The notes below the pieces were generated by a model that worked only from the letters and a program-made list of their open reading frames with translations, made no database searches and had not been told where the DNA came from. A program made the position numbers and the translations under genes. 64,000 bases of DNA from Paenibacillus sp. MAHUQ-63. GTDB lineage: Bacteria; Bacillota; Bacilli; Paenibacillales; NBRC-103111. The DNA lies in NCBI RefSeq assembly GCF_028765165.1, contig NZ_JARADB010000002.1:620001-684000 (forward strand), given 5' to 3'. This document shows, one piece after another, positions 43,527 through 51,557 of this stretch. Numbering within the stretch: the stretch's first letter is position 1; the number at the start of each line of letters is the position of its first letter.

Positions 43527-44111
43527 TTGGTCCTGTTGGAACCGTTATTCGAAGCGATTACGGCCATTCATACACAATTACAGCAAGTTCCTGGCGTACG
43601 CTGGCTTATCGGTGGCAGCTGCGGACTTTTGATGCATCAGGTCGATATCGGGAGAAGTCCAAGGGATTTGGATATCTATGTGGATGTGCACGATGTTGAA
43701 GCCATTCACCGCGCGCTGCAGCGCTATTCGACCGACACGCCGGCTTTCAGCCGAACACCGATCTACGCATCGATTTTGAGCCACTATCAGATCGACGGCC
43801 ACCCTGTTGAGGTGGTTGGCGATTTCAAAGTGCAGGCGCTGGAGTCGTCGTATCAAGTGGAAGCGGCCTATTTATGGGAACGGCATAGCGGCCATACTGA
43901 GATCGGCGGGCAAGAGCTGCGGGTGATGCCGCTCGCGCACGAGCTGGTGTTTAACATTCTCCGCAACCGGCCGGACCGCTATGAAGCTATTTATCGAACG
44001 ATGCGCCAGTATCCGGAGCAGCATATGCAGGCGTTACATGATTTGCTTGAAAGAAACAGCTGGGGTACACCGTTTCGAAGAGAATTGGATCGGTTGATAG
44101 ATTCACTCTGA
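43527..44111 (+). CDS. Nucleotidyltransferase-fold protein, unknown
   Basis: A 194-aa protein with a minimal nucleotidyltransferase-like signature: GGSCG (near 30) and R-D47-L-D49-IYVD, as in the pol-beta superfamily. The later part is helical (LVFNILRNRPDRYEAIYRTM). It may transfer a nucleotide or be an inactive relative; a third carboxylate is not certain (candidate in HPVEVVGDF). The start is either the TTG at 43527, 8 nt after GAAAGGTG, or the GTG at 43518. It sits between two ferredoxin genes. I do not recognise the family. Confidence 0.65.
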   Translation: MVLLEPLFEAITAIHTQLQQVPGVRWLIGGSCGLLMHQVDIGRSPRDLDIYVDVHDVEAIHRALQRYSTDTPAFSRTPIYASILSHYQIDGHPVEVVGDFKVQALESSYQVEAAYLWERHSGHTEIGGQELRVMPLAHELVFNILRNRPDRYEAIYRTMRQYPEQHMQALHDLLERNSWGTPFRRELDRLIDSL

Positions 44112-44147
44112 CGGATCAGGATGAACGCAGACAAGAAGGTGAACCAG

Positions 44148-44504
44148 ATGAATGGACCGATTGTACATTTTTGGCCGGATAACAAACAAATCGGCGTCCG
44201 GGCGGGTACGACGCTGCTGGACGCGGGGCGCAAAGCGAAGGTGCACATCCGTACGCGCTGTGGGGGCAAGGCGGCTTGTCTCATGTGCAAGGTGAAGGTG
44301 AGCGATCCCGCCGGCAGCGGACTCGCGCCGATGAATGTGAATGAGCGGCTGAAGCTTGGCTCAGGGGCCGAAGAGGGCTACAGGCTGGCGTGCCAGGCCC
44401 GCGTCACAGGCTCCGTAGAGGTGACGATACCGGAGGACCCTCTTAAGGCGGCCATTCGCGCACAGCTTGCTAGACAAGCCGCTGAGGATGACGATTTATT
44501 TTAG
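44148..44504 (+). CDS. [2Fe-2S] ferredoxin, adrenodoxin-type cysteine spacing
   Basis: A 118-aa ferredoxin with ligands C38-x5-C44-x2-C47 (CGGKAACLMC) and C82 (RLACQA), the spacing of adrenodoxin/ISC-type rather than plant-type ferredoxins. It differs from the first ferredoxin 650 nt upstream, so the two are not a simple duplication. The C-terminal extension is helical and acidic (EDDDLF). The ATG at 44148 follows AAGGTGA by 5-6 nt; an ATG at 44121 lacks a good Shine-Dalgarno. Confidence 0.85.
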   Translation: MNGPIVHFWPDNKQIGVRAGTTLLDAGRKAKVHIRTRCGGKAACLMCKVKVSDPAGSGLAPMNVNERLKLGSGAEEGYRLACQARVTGSVEVTIPEDPLKAAIRAQLARQAAEDDDLF

Positions 44505-44528
44505 TAACCGAGATAGGATGATGGAATC

Positions 44529-45278
44529 GTGAAAATGGCAAGCTGCCTCGGGCGAGGCACATGGGTTGGGCTGATCTTGAGTGTGCTCCTGCTGCTTAGC
44601 GGATGCGCCTACCCGAAGGAATTGCGGAAAGAAAATCAGATCAACCCGGCTGAATTCATTACGGTCGTTCAACAGGCGGTTGATCTCTACCACCAGAAAC
44701 ACGGCGTGCTGCCGATCAAAAATAGCGATATGAGCACACCGCTCTATGAGAAATATGTGATTGATTTCGCCAAATTGACGAAAGCGAACTATTTGAGCGC
44801 CGTCCCGGCCAATGCGTTTGAGAGCGGCGGTATATTCCTGTATGTGCTCGTGGATCCGGAGACGAAGCCTACCGTGAAATTGATGGATTTATCGGCCTAC
44901 CAGAGCGTAGACGACGTGCAGAAGAAGATCAATGACTACAAAGTCAGCCATAACGGCAATCTGCCTGCAGGCATCGCTATTAATGAGGCGTTCGATTATG
45001 TAGATTTCGATAAACTCGGAATGAAAGCGCCGGAGATCAAATCGGTCTATAACCGGCAGAACCTCATAACCTATCTGGTCAATAAACAGACAGGGGATGT
45101 CAGTATCGATTATGCGATGGATATTCATAAGCTGATTCAAGACAAGTCCCTTGCCGGCACACTGAAGGCGGAGCAGGATTTGCGTGAACTGCTCGTGAAC
45201 CAAACGCTGTTCGTCCCGATTCGCAGCGTGCCTTATCGTTGGCAGAATAGTCAGCCACTTCCGCAAGTTACCCCATAA
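44529..45278 (+). CDS. yphF: YphF-like lipoprotein
   Basis: A 249-aa secreted lipoprotein: hydrophobic signal (VGLILSVLLLLSGC) with lipobox LSGC, lipidated C26. The mature part has no enzyme motif; it includes FITVVQQAVDLYHQKHGVLPI and FVPIRSVPYRW. Its place just before spoIVA is that of yphF in B. subtilis, and I think the family is the same. GTG start is assumed; an ATG two codons later is possible, and the Shine-Dalgarno (GGATGATGG) is weak. Confidence 0.7.
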   Translation: MKMASCLGRGTWVGLILSVLLLLSGCAYPKELRKENQINPAEFITVVQQAVDLYHQKHGVLPIKNSDMSTPLYEKYVIDFAKLTKANYLSAVPANAFESGGIFLYVLVDPETKPTVKLMDLSAYQSVDDVQKKINDYKVSHNGNLPAGIAINEAFDYVDFDKLGMKAPEIKSVYNRQNLITYLVNKQTGDVSIDYAMDIHKLIQDKSLAGTLKAEQDLRELLVNQTLFVPIRSVPYRWQNSQPLPQVTP

Positions 45279-45283
45279 TGGCA

Positions 45284-45317
45284 AACCTCTTACAGGAATC
45301 TGTAAGAGGTTTTTTTC
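45284..45317 (+). terminator. Terminator of yphF
   Basis: A perfect 12-bp stem AACCTCTTACAG (45284-45295) with CTGTAAGAGGTT (45300-45311) is followed by TTTTTT. Confidence 0.9.
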
Positions 45318-45475
45318 ATTTTTCAGAATATCATGCTTATTCCGTTCATATATTTTTTCAGGTGTGATGAGTCTTTGATCTCTCGCAGATCAACCGTCCC
45401 TGCGCATGGTTCTATAAGGAAAGCCATATGTGCTTCATAAAATATGAGCTCCAAAAAAAAGATATGGCGCATCTA

Positions 45476-45503
45476 TCATATTTCTATCGAAAGTACATAT
45501 ATT
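45476..45503 (+). promoter_or_regulatory. Sigma-E promoter of spoIVA
   Basis: TCATATT (45476-45482), 13 nt, CATATATT (45496-45503), close to the sigma-E consensus. spoIVA is sigma-E dependent in B. subtilis. The rest of the 308-nt gap (45279-45586) shows only the yphF terminator and this promoter. Confidence 0.7.
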
Positions 45504-45586
45504 TCTTACTAGTCCAAATGAATGTACGAGTAGTCAATTGTAACCGTCTCAAGTCAGTTGACGACCAAACTGTAGGAGGGATTCTC

Positions 45587-47065
45587 TTGGAGAAAGTGGA
45601 TATCTTTAAGGACATTGCAGAACGAACGGGAGGGGACATTTACCTGGGGGTTGTTGGCGCAGTCCGTACAGGCAAGTCAACCTTTATCAAGCGTTTTGTG
45701 GAATCTGTAGTGCTTCCGAACATTCAAAGTGAAGCGGATAGGATCCGGGCTACCGATGAACTCCCGCAGAGCGCTGCTGGCCGCACGATCATGACAACGG
45801 AGCCGAAGTTCGTACCGAACACGGCGGTTCAAATATCCGTGGCCGAAGGACTCAATGTGAATGTCCGGCTAGTTGATTGTGTAGGGTATGCAGTCGATGG
45901 CGCCAAAGGCTATGAAGACGAGAATGGCCCGCGTATGATCAATACACCGTGGTTCGACGAGCCGATTCCGTTCCAGGAAGCGGCGGAAATCGGAACGCGC
46001 AAAGTGATTCAGGAGCATTCGACGCTTGGCGTTGTGGTAACGACCGACGGTACGATTTCGGATATTCCGAGATCTTCCTACGTCCTGGCTGAGGAGAGAG
46101 TCATCAATGAACTGAAGGAAGTCGGCAAACCGTTCATCGTGATCATCAACTCGCAGAAGCCGAATGGCGAGCCGGCGCTTGAACTGCGCAGCGAGCTGCA
46201 AAGCCGTTACGATGTGCCGGTCGTTACGATGAGCGTAGCCAATGCAGGCGAAGAAGAAATGGTATCCGTCCTGCGTGAAGTGCTGTACGAATTCCCGGTT
46301 CACGAAGTGAATGTGAACCTGCCAAGCTGGGTGATGGTTCTTGCTGAGAACCACTGGCTGCGGACTCAATTCGAAAATTCCGTACGCGATACGGTTCAAG
46401 ATATTCGACGTTTGCGCGATGTGGATCGAGTTGTCAGTCAATTCGCTGAATATGAATTTATCGATAAGGCTGCGCTCGCCGGTCTGAACATGGGGCAAGG
46501 GGTTGCCGAGATTGACCTCTTCGCGCCGGATGAGCTCTACGACCGCATCTTGGTCGAGGTCGTCGGCGTAGAAATTCGAGGCAAGGATCATCTCCTGCAG
46601 CTCATGCAAGATTTCACGCATGCGAAGCGGGAATACGATCAATTCGCGGAAGCGCTGGAGATGGTGAAGACGACGGGCTACGGCATCGCGCCTCCGACGC
46701 TGGCTGAGATGGCGCTCGATGAGCCGGAGCTCATTCGCCAAGGCTCGAGATTCGGCGTCCGCTTAAGGGCGACAGCGCCGTCCATCCATATGATCCGCGT
46801 GGACGTAGAGTCCGAATTCTCGCCGATTATCGGAACGGAGAAGCAAAGTGAGGAGCTTGTCCGCTATCTGATGCAGGATTTCGAGGATAACCCGCTCAAA
46901 ATTTGGGAGTCGGACATTTTCGGAAGATCGCTCCACTCCATCGTGCGGGAAGGCATTCAAGGGAAGCTTGCCCAAATGCCGGATAATGCGCGCTACAAAT
47001 TGCAGGAAACTTTGGGACGCATCATCAATGAAGGCTCTGGCGGGTTAATTGCCATTATCTTGTAA
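45587..47065 (+). CDS. spoIVA: Stage IV sporulation protein A (coat basement ATPase)
   Basis: Cytoskeletal ATPase that polymerises on the outer forespore membrane and forms the base of the spore coat. The N-terminal NTPase domain has Walker A GAVRTGKS (24-31), LVDCVGY and the NSQKP region. The C-terminus ends in the conserved GGLIAIIL. The 492 aa equal B. subtilis SpoIVA. The TTG at 45587 with AGGAGGG 6 nt upstream gives MEKVDIFKDIAERTGGDIYL, exactly the family start. An in-frame extension to 45428 crosses the promoter and is not real. Confidence 0.98.
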   Translation: MEKVDIFKDIAERTGGDIYLGVVGAVRTGKSTFIKRFVESVVLPNIQSEADRIRATDELPQSAAGRTIMTTEPKFVPNTAVQISVAEGLNVNVRLVDCVGYAVDGAKGYEDENGPRMINTPWFDEPIPFQEAAEIGTRKVIQEHSTLGVVVTTDGTISDIPRSSYVLAEERVINELKEVGKPFIVIINSQKPNGEPALELRSELQSRYDVPVVTMSVANAGEEEMVSVLREVLYEFPVHEVNVNLPSWVMVLAENHWLRTQFENSVRDTVQDIRRLRDVDRVVSQFAEYEFIDKAALAGLNMGQGVAEIDLFAPDELYDRILVEVVGVEIRGKDHLLQLMQDFTHAKREYDQFAEALEMVKTTGYGIAPPTLAEMALDEPELIRQGSRFGVRLRATAPSIHMIRVDVESEFSPIIGTEKQSEELVRYLMQDFEDNPLKIWESDIFGRSLHSIVREGIQGKLAQMPDNARYKLQETLGRIINEGSGGLIAIIL

Positions 47066-47072
47066 AATGAAG

Positions 47073-47104
47073 ACAAAAAATCACTCGAAAGAGTGTTTTT
47101 TGTC
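47073..47104 (+). terminator. Terminator of spoIVA
   Basis: ACAAAAAATCACTC pairs with GAGTGTTTTTTGT around a GAAA loop. It is AT-rich and ends in T. Confidence 0.75.
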
Positions 47105-47145
47105 GTTTTATAGCAAAAATACCCACATAAAATGGAAATCCGTAC

Positions 47146-47174
47146 TTGAAATTGAGATCGTAGTATATTACTAT
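47146..47174 (+). promoter_or_regulatory. Candidate sigma-A promoter of hbs
   Basis: TTGAAA (47146-47151), 17 nt, TACTAT (47169-47174). It leaves a leader of about 130 nt before hbs. Confidence 0.45.
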
Positions 47175-47311
47175 GAATTTATTCGTCTGCTTTCGAAGTT
47201 CATTTAGTCTAAGAAAATCAACGTTTTTTCATTTGATCATGTATATTTTCTGAGGAAACGGTGAAAACAGGAAGTAACGGAAGTGAGAAATCTTGGGGGG
47301 AGGTGAATGGC

Positions 47312-47584
47312 ATGAATAAATCTGAATTGATTAACAAGGTTGCTGAAACCTCTGAGCTTTCCAAGAAAGATGCAACGAAAGCGGTTGACGCTGTTTTCGA
47401 AGCGATTTCCGAAGCGCTGCAAGGCGGAGATAAAGTACAACTCGTTGGATTCGGTAACTTTGAAGTTCGTGAACGTTCTGCTCGTAAAGGACGTAATCCG
47501 CAGACTGGTGATGAAATCGAAATCCCGGCTAGCAAAATTCCAGCTTTCAAACCTGGTAAAGCACTTAAGGATGGCATTCAATAA
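47312..47584 (+). CDS. hbs: DNA-binding protein HU
   Basis: Histone-like nucleoid protein of 90 aa that bends DNA as a dimer. [20 protein letters not shown] opens it, [21 protein letters not shown] forms the beta arm, and it ends FKPGKALKD. The ATG at 47312 is the family start, preceded by GGGAGGTGA. A terminator follows. The gene lies between spoIVA and the mtrB/hep region as in B. subtilis. Confidence 0.98.
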   Translation: MNKSELINKVAETSELSKKDATKAVDAVFEAISEALQGGDKVQLVGFGNFEVRERSARKGRNPQTGDEIEIPASKIPAFKPGKALKDGIQ

Positions 47585-47620
47585 TTGCGTTTTACATACG
47601 TCCGAACGTTATATATCTAC

Positions 47621-47660
47621 AAAGCCGTGGCCGCTAAATGCTGTCGCGGCTTTATTTATC
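47621..47660 (+). terminator. Terminator of hbs
   Basis: AAAGCCGTG (47621-47629) pairs with CGCGGCTTT (47645-47653), then ATTTAT. Moderate T-run. Confidence 0.65.
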
Positions 47661-47676
47661 GTTAGCAGAAAATGCC

Positions 47677-47705
47677 TTTACAATTCCAAAATCTCCTACT
47701 ATAAT
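47677..47705 (+). promoter_or_regulatory. Sigma-A promoter of tRNA-Pro
   Basis: TTTACA (47677-47682), 17 nt, TATAAT (47700-47705), 32 nt before the tRNA. Confidence 0.75.
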
Positions 47706-47737
47706 AACAAAGTGAATGAGTAAGACTGAGCGAAGGA

Positions 47738-47811
47738 CGGGGTATGGCGCAGCCTGGTAGCGCGCACCCTTGGGGTGGGTGAGGTCGCACGTTCGAATCG
47801 TGTTACTCCGA
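47738..47811 (+). tRNA. tRNA-Pro, anticodon GGG
   Basis: A complete 74-nt cloverleaf. Acceptor CGGGGTA pairs with TACTCCG, D-stem GCGC with GCGC, anticodon stem CACCC with GGGTG, loop TTGGGGT (anticodon GGG, reading CCC/CCU), T-stem GCACG with CGTGT around TTCGAAT. The discriminator base is A and the CCA end is not encoded. A terminator lies 6 nt after it. Confidence 0.95.
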
Positions 47812-47816
47812 TTACG

Positions 47817-47846
47817 AAAAGACATCGAAAGCTCGATGTCTTTTTC
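47817..47846 (+). terminator. Terminator of tRNA-Pro
   Basis: AAAAGACATCGA (47817-47828) pairs with TCGATGTCTTTT (from 47833), with a 4-nt loop and T run. Confidence 0.9.
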
Positions 47847-47905
47847 TCATGAAGGGCTTGTTCCATCGTTAGAATTGAGGCTAAGACATAATAGGGGGAA
47901 CAGTC

Positions 47906-48832
47906 TTGAGAAAGTTGAAATTGAACGAGCTCGTCAAATCGCAGGATTGGACAATGTTCGGCATCATCGCCTCGATCTATTTGGTATGGCGCATCGGCGT
48001 GGTGGGCAATTGGAGCAAGGAATGCTGGATTTTACTGCTAATCTGTCTGCTTGGTGTCCGCAAGGATCAAGTAGACGTGGATTGGAAGCGCTTTTTCGTC
48101 GTCGGCATTCCTTTGCTCGGCATCTTCTTTTATTTTTACGGCTCCGGCAACGGCTTCTGGTGGCGAATCGCCAATTGGATGTTTGAGAATAACCGCCACC
48201 CGTGGCACTGGGATGCGTATATGAACGCGATTCCGCTGAATACGGGCGGGTGGGCCAGATGGATCGCGAATCCGTTCCTGGACCGGGCCATGGCGTGGAT
48301 ATACAACTACGGCTTCGTGCTTTCCTTATGGATTTGCATCGTTAGGAGCTTCTGGACGCGGAGCGTCAAGAAAATGCTCTCCTACGCGTTATCCGGGCAC
48401 ATGCTGCAATTCCCGCTGATTTTGCCTTTTTACAATCTGATACTGCTGCGGGAAGTATGGTATGTGAACCAACAGCCTGACCTGCTGCATCGTGTGTTCG
48501 CGGACCAGAACGCGCTGCTCGTAGCAACGATGAACTGTTTTCCGAGCATGCACACCTCCATCTCCTTTGCGATGCTGCTGCTGGCCCTTAGAGAGAAGGA
48601 CCGCATCTTCAAAACCATGATGGTGACGTACTGCGCCTGCATTATTTTCTCGACGCTGTACTTGCAAATTCATTGGCTGATCGATGTGATTGCCGGCATG
48701 CTGTTTGCCTACGGCACCGTGAAGCTGGCGGATTTCTTGATTCGCGTCGGCGCATCCCGGATCGTCCCGGGCAAATTCAAACGATTTTACCAGCAAGGCG
48801 TACAATCGTCCTCCCAAGAAATATCCGTCTAA
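47906..48832 (+). CDS. PAP2-family membrane phosphatase
   Basis: A 308-aa multi-pass protein with PAP2 motifs: FPSMHTS (catalytic histidine) and YLQIHWLIDVIAG (second His and Asp). The first PAP2 motif (KxxxxxxRP) is not evident, as in the subgroup related to inositol-phosphoceramide synthase. It probably acts on a lipid phosphate outside the membrane. TTG start with AGGGGGA about 6 nt upstream. It stands between hbs and mtrB, taking the place of mtrA (folE) in B. subtilis. Confidence 0.82.
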   Translation: MRKLKLNELVKSQDWTMFGIIASIYLVWRIGVVGNWSKECWILLLICLLGVRKDQVDVDWKRFFVVGIPLLGIFFYFYGSGNGFWWRIANWMFENNRHPWHWDAYMNAIPLNTGGWARWIANPFLDRAMAWIYNYGFVLSLWICIVRSFWTRSVKKMLSYALSGHMLQFPLILPFYNLILLREVWYVNQQPDLLHRVFADQNALLVATMNCFPSMHTSISFAMLLLALREKDRIFKTMMVTYCACIIFSTLYLQIHWLIDVIAGMLFAYGTVKLADFLIRVGASRIVPGKFKRFYQQGVQSSSQEISV

Positions 48833-48910
48833 CGCTAGTTGACTTGGGGATGCTTTTTTTGGCATCATTAGGTAAGAGATGTGACCTTAAGGCAAGAACG
48901 GAGGATGGGA

Positions 48911-49159
48911 ATGGAAGATACGGGCAAAATGAATCAACCGAACACGAACGGCAACGAATATTTCGTCATTAAAGCCAAAGATAACGGCGTTCATGTTATT
49001 GGATTAACACGCGGCCAAGATACGCGTTTTCATCATACTGAGAAGTTGGACAAGGGCGAGGTTATGATTGCTCAGTTTACCGAGCACACTTCAGCGGTCA
49101 AGATCAGAGGCAAGGCGATCATCATGACGAAGTACGGCACGGTCGATACCGAAGAATGA
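48911..49159 (+). CDS. mtrB: Tryptophan RNA-binding attenuation protein (TRAP)
   Basis: Ring-forming RNA-binding protein that, with tryptophan bound, wraps (G/U)AG repeats in trp leader RNA. The core [20 protein letters not shown] and [16 protein letters not shown] keeps the lysine and arginine of KIRG that contact RNA. The product has 82 aa with an N-terminal extension. The ATG at 48911 follows GGAGGATGGGA; an ATG at 48929 would remove six residues. mtrA (folE) is not adjacent. A matching RNA site lies upstream of trpE at 59451-59525. Confidence 0.95.
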   Translation: MEDTGKMNQPNTNGNEYFVIKAKDNGVHVIGLTRGQDTRFHHTEKLDKGEVMIAQFTEHTSAVKIRGKAIIMTKYGTVDTEE

Positions 49160-49171
49160 TGGATTATTTGC

Positions 49172-49198
49172 AAAAGCAGGCATAGCCTGCTTTTTTTG
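49172..49198 (+). terminator. Terminator of mtrB
   Basis: AGCAGGC pairs with GCCTGCT (loop ATA), followed by TTTTTT. Nearly the same hairpin precedes cmk. Confidence 0.85.
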
Positions 49199-49286
49199 TT
49201 TGTACAATGGTGTATAGAGCTTGTAACACATATGCAGTGCTGCCAAGCTGTTTGGCTCTTGTCCAATGTGCTGGAGGTGCTTTGTC

Positions 49287-49820
49287 ATGAAGTGGTCGAC
49301 GCGAATTACCTTGATGATAGCGATATCGGCGATTATTGCCATTAGTTTGTCTATTCTCCCCCAATTGGATGCATCCACGGGACTGGGCGCGCCCGCGGGT
49401 TGGTCGAGCAAGCGCGCGCAGGATCTGACGGAACGTAACCTGCCGGATCTGCTCGTACAAGTGCCGCTGCAGCTGCGCATCCGCAAGGTGGAGCTGAGCG
49501 CTTCCCGCTTGTCGCTTGACTTGAGCTTGCCCCGGAATGCGGATTCCGCGACGGTTTACAGGGATTTGTATACGATTGCGCAAACGATGCTGCAAAAAAC
49601 GAAAAATGTGAATCAAGTATGGGTTCGCGTTATCGATTATGCCAACGTTTCGGAGAATACGTCGGCTCAGCTTGTACTGGCCATGGTTGCCGAACGTGAA
49701 TTTGGGAAGGATATGGAGAAGAGCCCCAGTGAGCTCAGCCTGATCCAGCTCGAACAAGAACTGCAGAACCGGTTTCGCATCACCTATACCTCGAAATGGC
49801 AGCAAAGATATCCGTTATAA
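49287..49820 (+). CDS. Unrecognised membrane-anchored protein
   Basis: A 177-aa protein not assigned to a family. An N-terminal helix (ITLMIAISAIIAISLSIL) is followed by a soluble outer domain. Segments include LRIRKVELSASRLSLDLSLP and VYRDLYTIAQTMLQKTKNVNQVWVR. The ATG at 49287 follows GGAGGTG by 7 nt. It lies between mtrB and hepS, where B. subtilis has no such gene. Confidence 0.7.
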   Translation: MKWSTRITLMIAISAIIAISLSILPQLDASTGLGAPAGWSSKRAQDLTERNLPDLLVQVPLQLRIRKVELSASRLSLDLSLPRNADSATVYRDLYTIAQTMLQKTKNVNQVWVRVIDYANVSENTSAQLVLAMVAEREFGKDMEKSPSELSLIQLEQELQNRFRITYTSKWQQRYPL

Positions 49821-49920
49821 TTAGTTGTGCGTCCGCCAACGGGTTATGATATAATAATTTGAATTGAATCTTAGAGAGTGGCATGAAAGAGATTTGGCAC
49901 ACGGTTACGGAGGCTTTTGC

Positions 49921-50790
49921 ATGAATTCTTATCGGATCCCAGAGATCGCCAAGCAGTACACGGAATATGATATGATCCAAATTCACACAGACTTGCCCAA
50001 TTTTCCGGAGCTGCGCACGCGTCTGTTGTTTGCTTTCTTGAACGGAAACAGTAAATTTAGCTCCGCCAGTGAGTTGTATACGTTAGCAACCTCACTCGTT
50101 CAGCTGGCGCTGGACACCCACGATCTCGTCACGGCTTCCAATGATATCAAAGAGAAGAAAGCGGCGAGATCCAGGCAATTGAAAGTGCTGGCCGGCGATT
50201 ACTTCAGCTCCCGGTTCTACCATCTTCTTGCCGGAGCGGGCCAAATTGACATGATCAAACAGCTGGCTAACGCGATTTGCGAAGTGAACCGGCTGAAGAT
50301 GACCACGTACATGAAAATGAAGCAGTTGAAATTAACGGCAGAAGATTACATTCACCAGATGGTGGAGATTAAATCTCAGCTGTTTTTGTCATTCTCTGAG
50401 TTTATGTCTGAGGTCTATGACTCGGCGTGGCCGGATATTTTACGCAGTTATGCCAGATGCGAGCTTATTTTCGATGAAATATTCCGCATGGAATCCGCGG
50501 CGGCGTCGTTCATGGGCAGTTGGGGCTTCTGGCACATTCTGCAGCATGGTACGAAGGAAGAGCGCAAACAGCTTCAAACCGAGGACACGGATCAAGCGAA
50601 GGTGCGTACGCTGCTGCATAAGTATCATATTTCGTCGCAGCTGTACGAGATGCTGGATGCTCAAACCAAACAGCTGCAGTCCAAAGTACAGCAGCTGGGG
50701 TCGGACAAACTAATTAGTGAACTGTTTCACATAGGCGAGCCGTTCCTGCGATTTTTAGCGAAGCAGCCCAAAGTGCTGGAAGAAATTTGA
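49921..50790 (+). CDS. hepS: Heptaprenyl diphosphate synthase component I
   Basis: Small non-catalytic subunit that pairs with HepT to set the length of the prenyl tail of menaquinone. It is a helical 289-aa protein of low sequence conservation; hallmarks are LYTLATSLVQLALDTHDLV and RSRQLKVLAGDYFSSRFYHLL. The ATG at 49921 follows CGGAGGC. It is first in the operon hepS-menG-ubiA-ubiX-mqnA-hepT. HepT is encoded 3.1 kb further, not adjacent as usual. Confidence 0.9.
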   Translation: MNSYRIPEIAKQYTEYDMIQIHTDLPNFPELRTRLLFAFLNGNSKFSSASELYTLATSLVQLALDTHDLVTASNDIKEKKAARSRQLKVLAGDYFSSRFYHLLAGAGQIDMIKQLANAICEVNRLKMTTYMKMKQLKLTAEDYIHQMVEIKSQLFLSFSEFMSEVYDSAWPDILRSYARCELIFDEIFRMESAAASFMGSWGFWHILQHGTKEERKQLQTEDTDQAKVRTLLHKYHISSQLYEMLDAQTKQLQSKVQQLGSDKLISELFHIGEPFLRFLAKQPKVLEEI

Positions 50791-50803
50791 GGTGACCAGA
50801 CAG

Positions 50804-51550
50804 ATGACGATGACAAAATCCAAAACTCAAGGTAAATCCAAAGAAGAATTCGTACATGCCGTCTTCGAAAGCATCGCGCCGAAGTACGATTTGATGAACA
50901 ACATTTTAAGCTTTCGCAGACATAAAGCGTGGCGCAAATTTACGATGAAGAAGATGAACGTTCAGCCCGGGCAAACGGCGATCGATCTCTGCTGCGGAAC
51001 GTGCGATTGGACGATTGCGCTGGCACAGGCATCGGGAACCGGCCGTATGGTCGGTCTGGATTTCAGTCAGAACATGCTCGACTACGGCGCTGAGAAAATC
51101 AAGCAAGTCGGATTGGACAAGCAAATCCAGCTGATCCAAGGCAATGCGATGAGTCTTCCGTTTGACGACAATACGTTCGACTATGCGACGATCGGCTTCG
51201 CCCTGCGTAACGTGCCGGATCTGGAGCAAGTCATTCGCGAAATGCGGCGCGTCGTCAAGCCAGGAGGACTGGTTGTGTCTCTGGAGCTTTCGAAGCCGAC
51301 ATGGCAGCCGTTCAAGTCGATTTATTATTTTTATTTCCAGCGCGTGCTGCCGTTCTTAGGCAAGTTGATCGCCCAGAAGTACGAACAGTACAAATGGCTT
51401 CCGGAATCCTTAATCCATTTTCCCGATCACAAACAACTCGCTGCTATTTTTACGAACCTAGGATTAGAGCATGTACAGGCTTACCCGCTTACCGGCGGAG
51501 TAGCAGCCTTGCATATTGGCACCAAGGGGAAAACGAAATCAGGGGAGTAA
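50804..51550 (+). CDS. menG: Demethylmenaquinone methyltransferase
   Basis: S-adenosylmethionine-dependent C-methylation, the last step of menaquinone synthesis (UbiE/MenG family). Motifs are FESIAPKYDLMNNILSF, DLCCGTCDWTIALA (SAM-binding), VGLDFSQNML and YATIGFALRNVPD. The 248 aa match. The ATG at 50804 follows GAGGTGA by 9 nt; the GTG at 50792 lies within it. The operon context is the same as in B. subtilis (hepS-menG). Confidence 0.94.
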   Translation: MTMTKSKTQGKSKEEFVHAVFESIAPKYDLMNNILSFRRHKAWRKFTMKKMNVQPGQTAIDLCCGTCDWTIALAQASGTGRMVGLDFSQNMLDYGAEKIKQVGLDKQIQLIQGNAMSLPFDDNTFDYATIGFALRNVPDLEQVIREMRRVVKPGGLVVSLELSKPTWQPFKSIYYFYFQRVLPFLGKLIAQKYEQYKWLPESLIHFPDHKQLAAIFTNLGLEHVQAYPLTGGVAALHIGTKGKTKSGE

Positions 51551-51557
51551 TTCGCAT

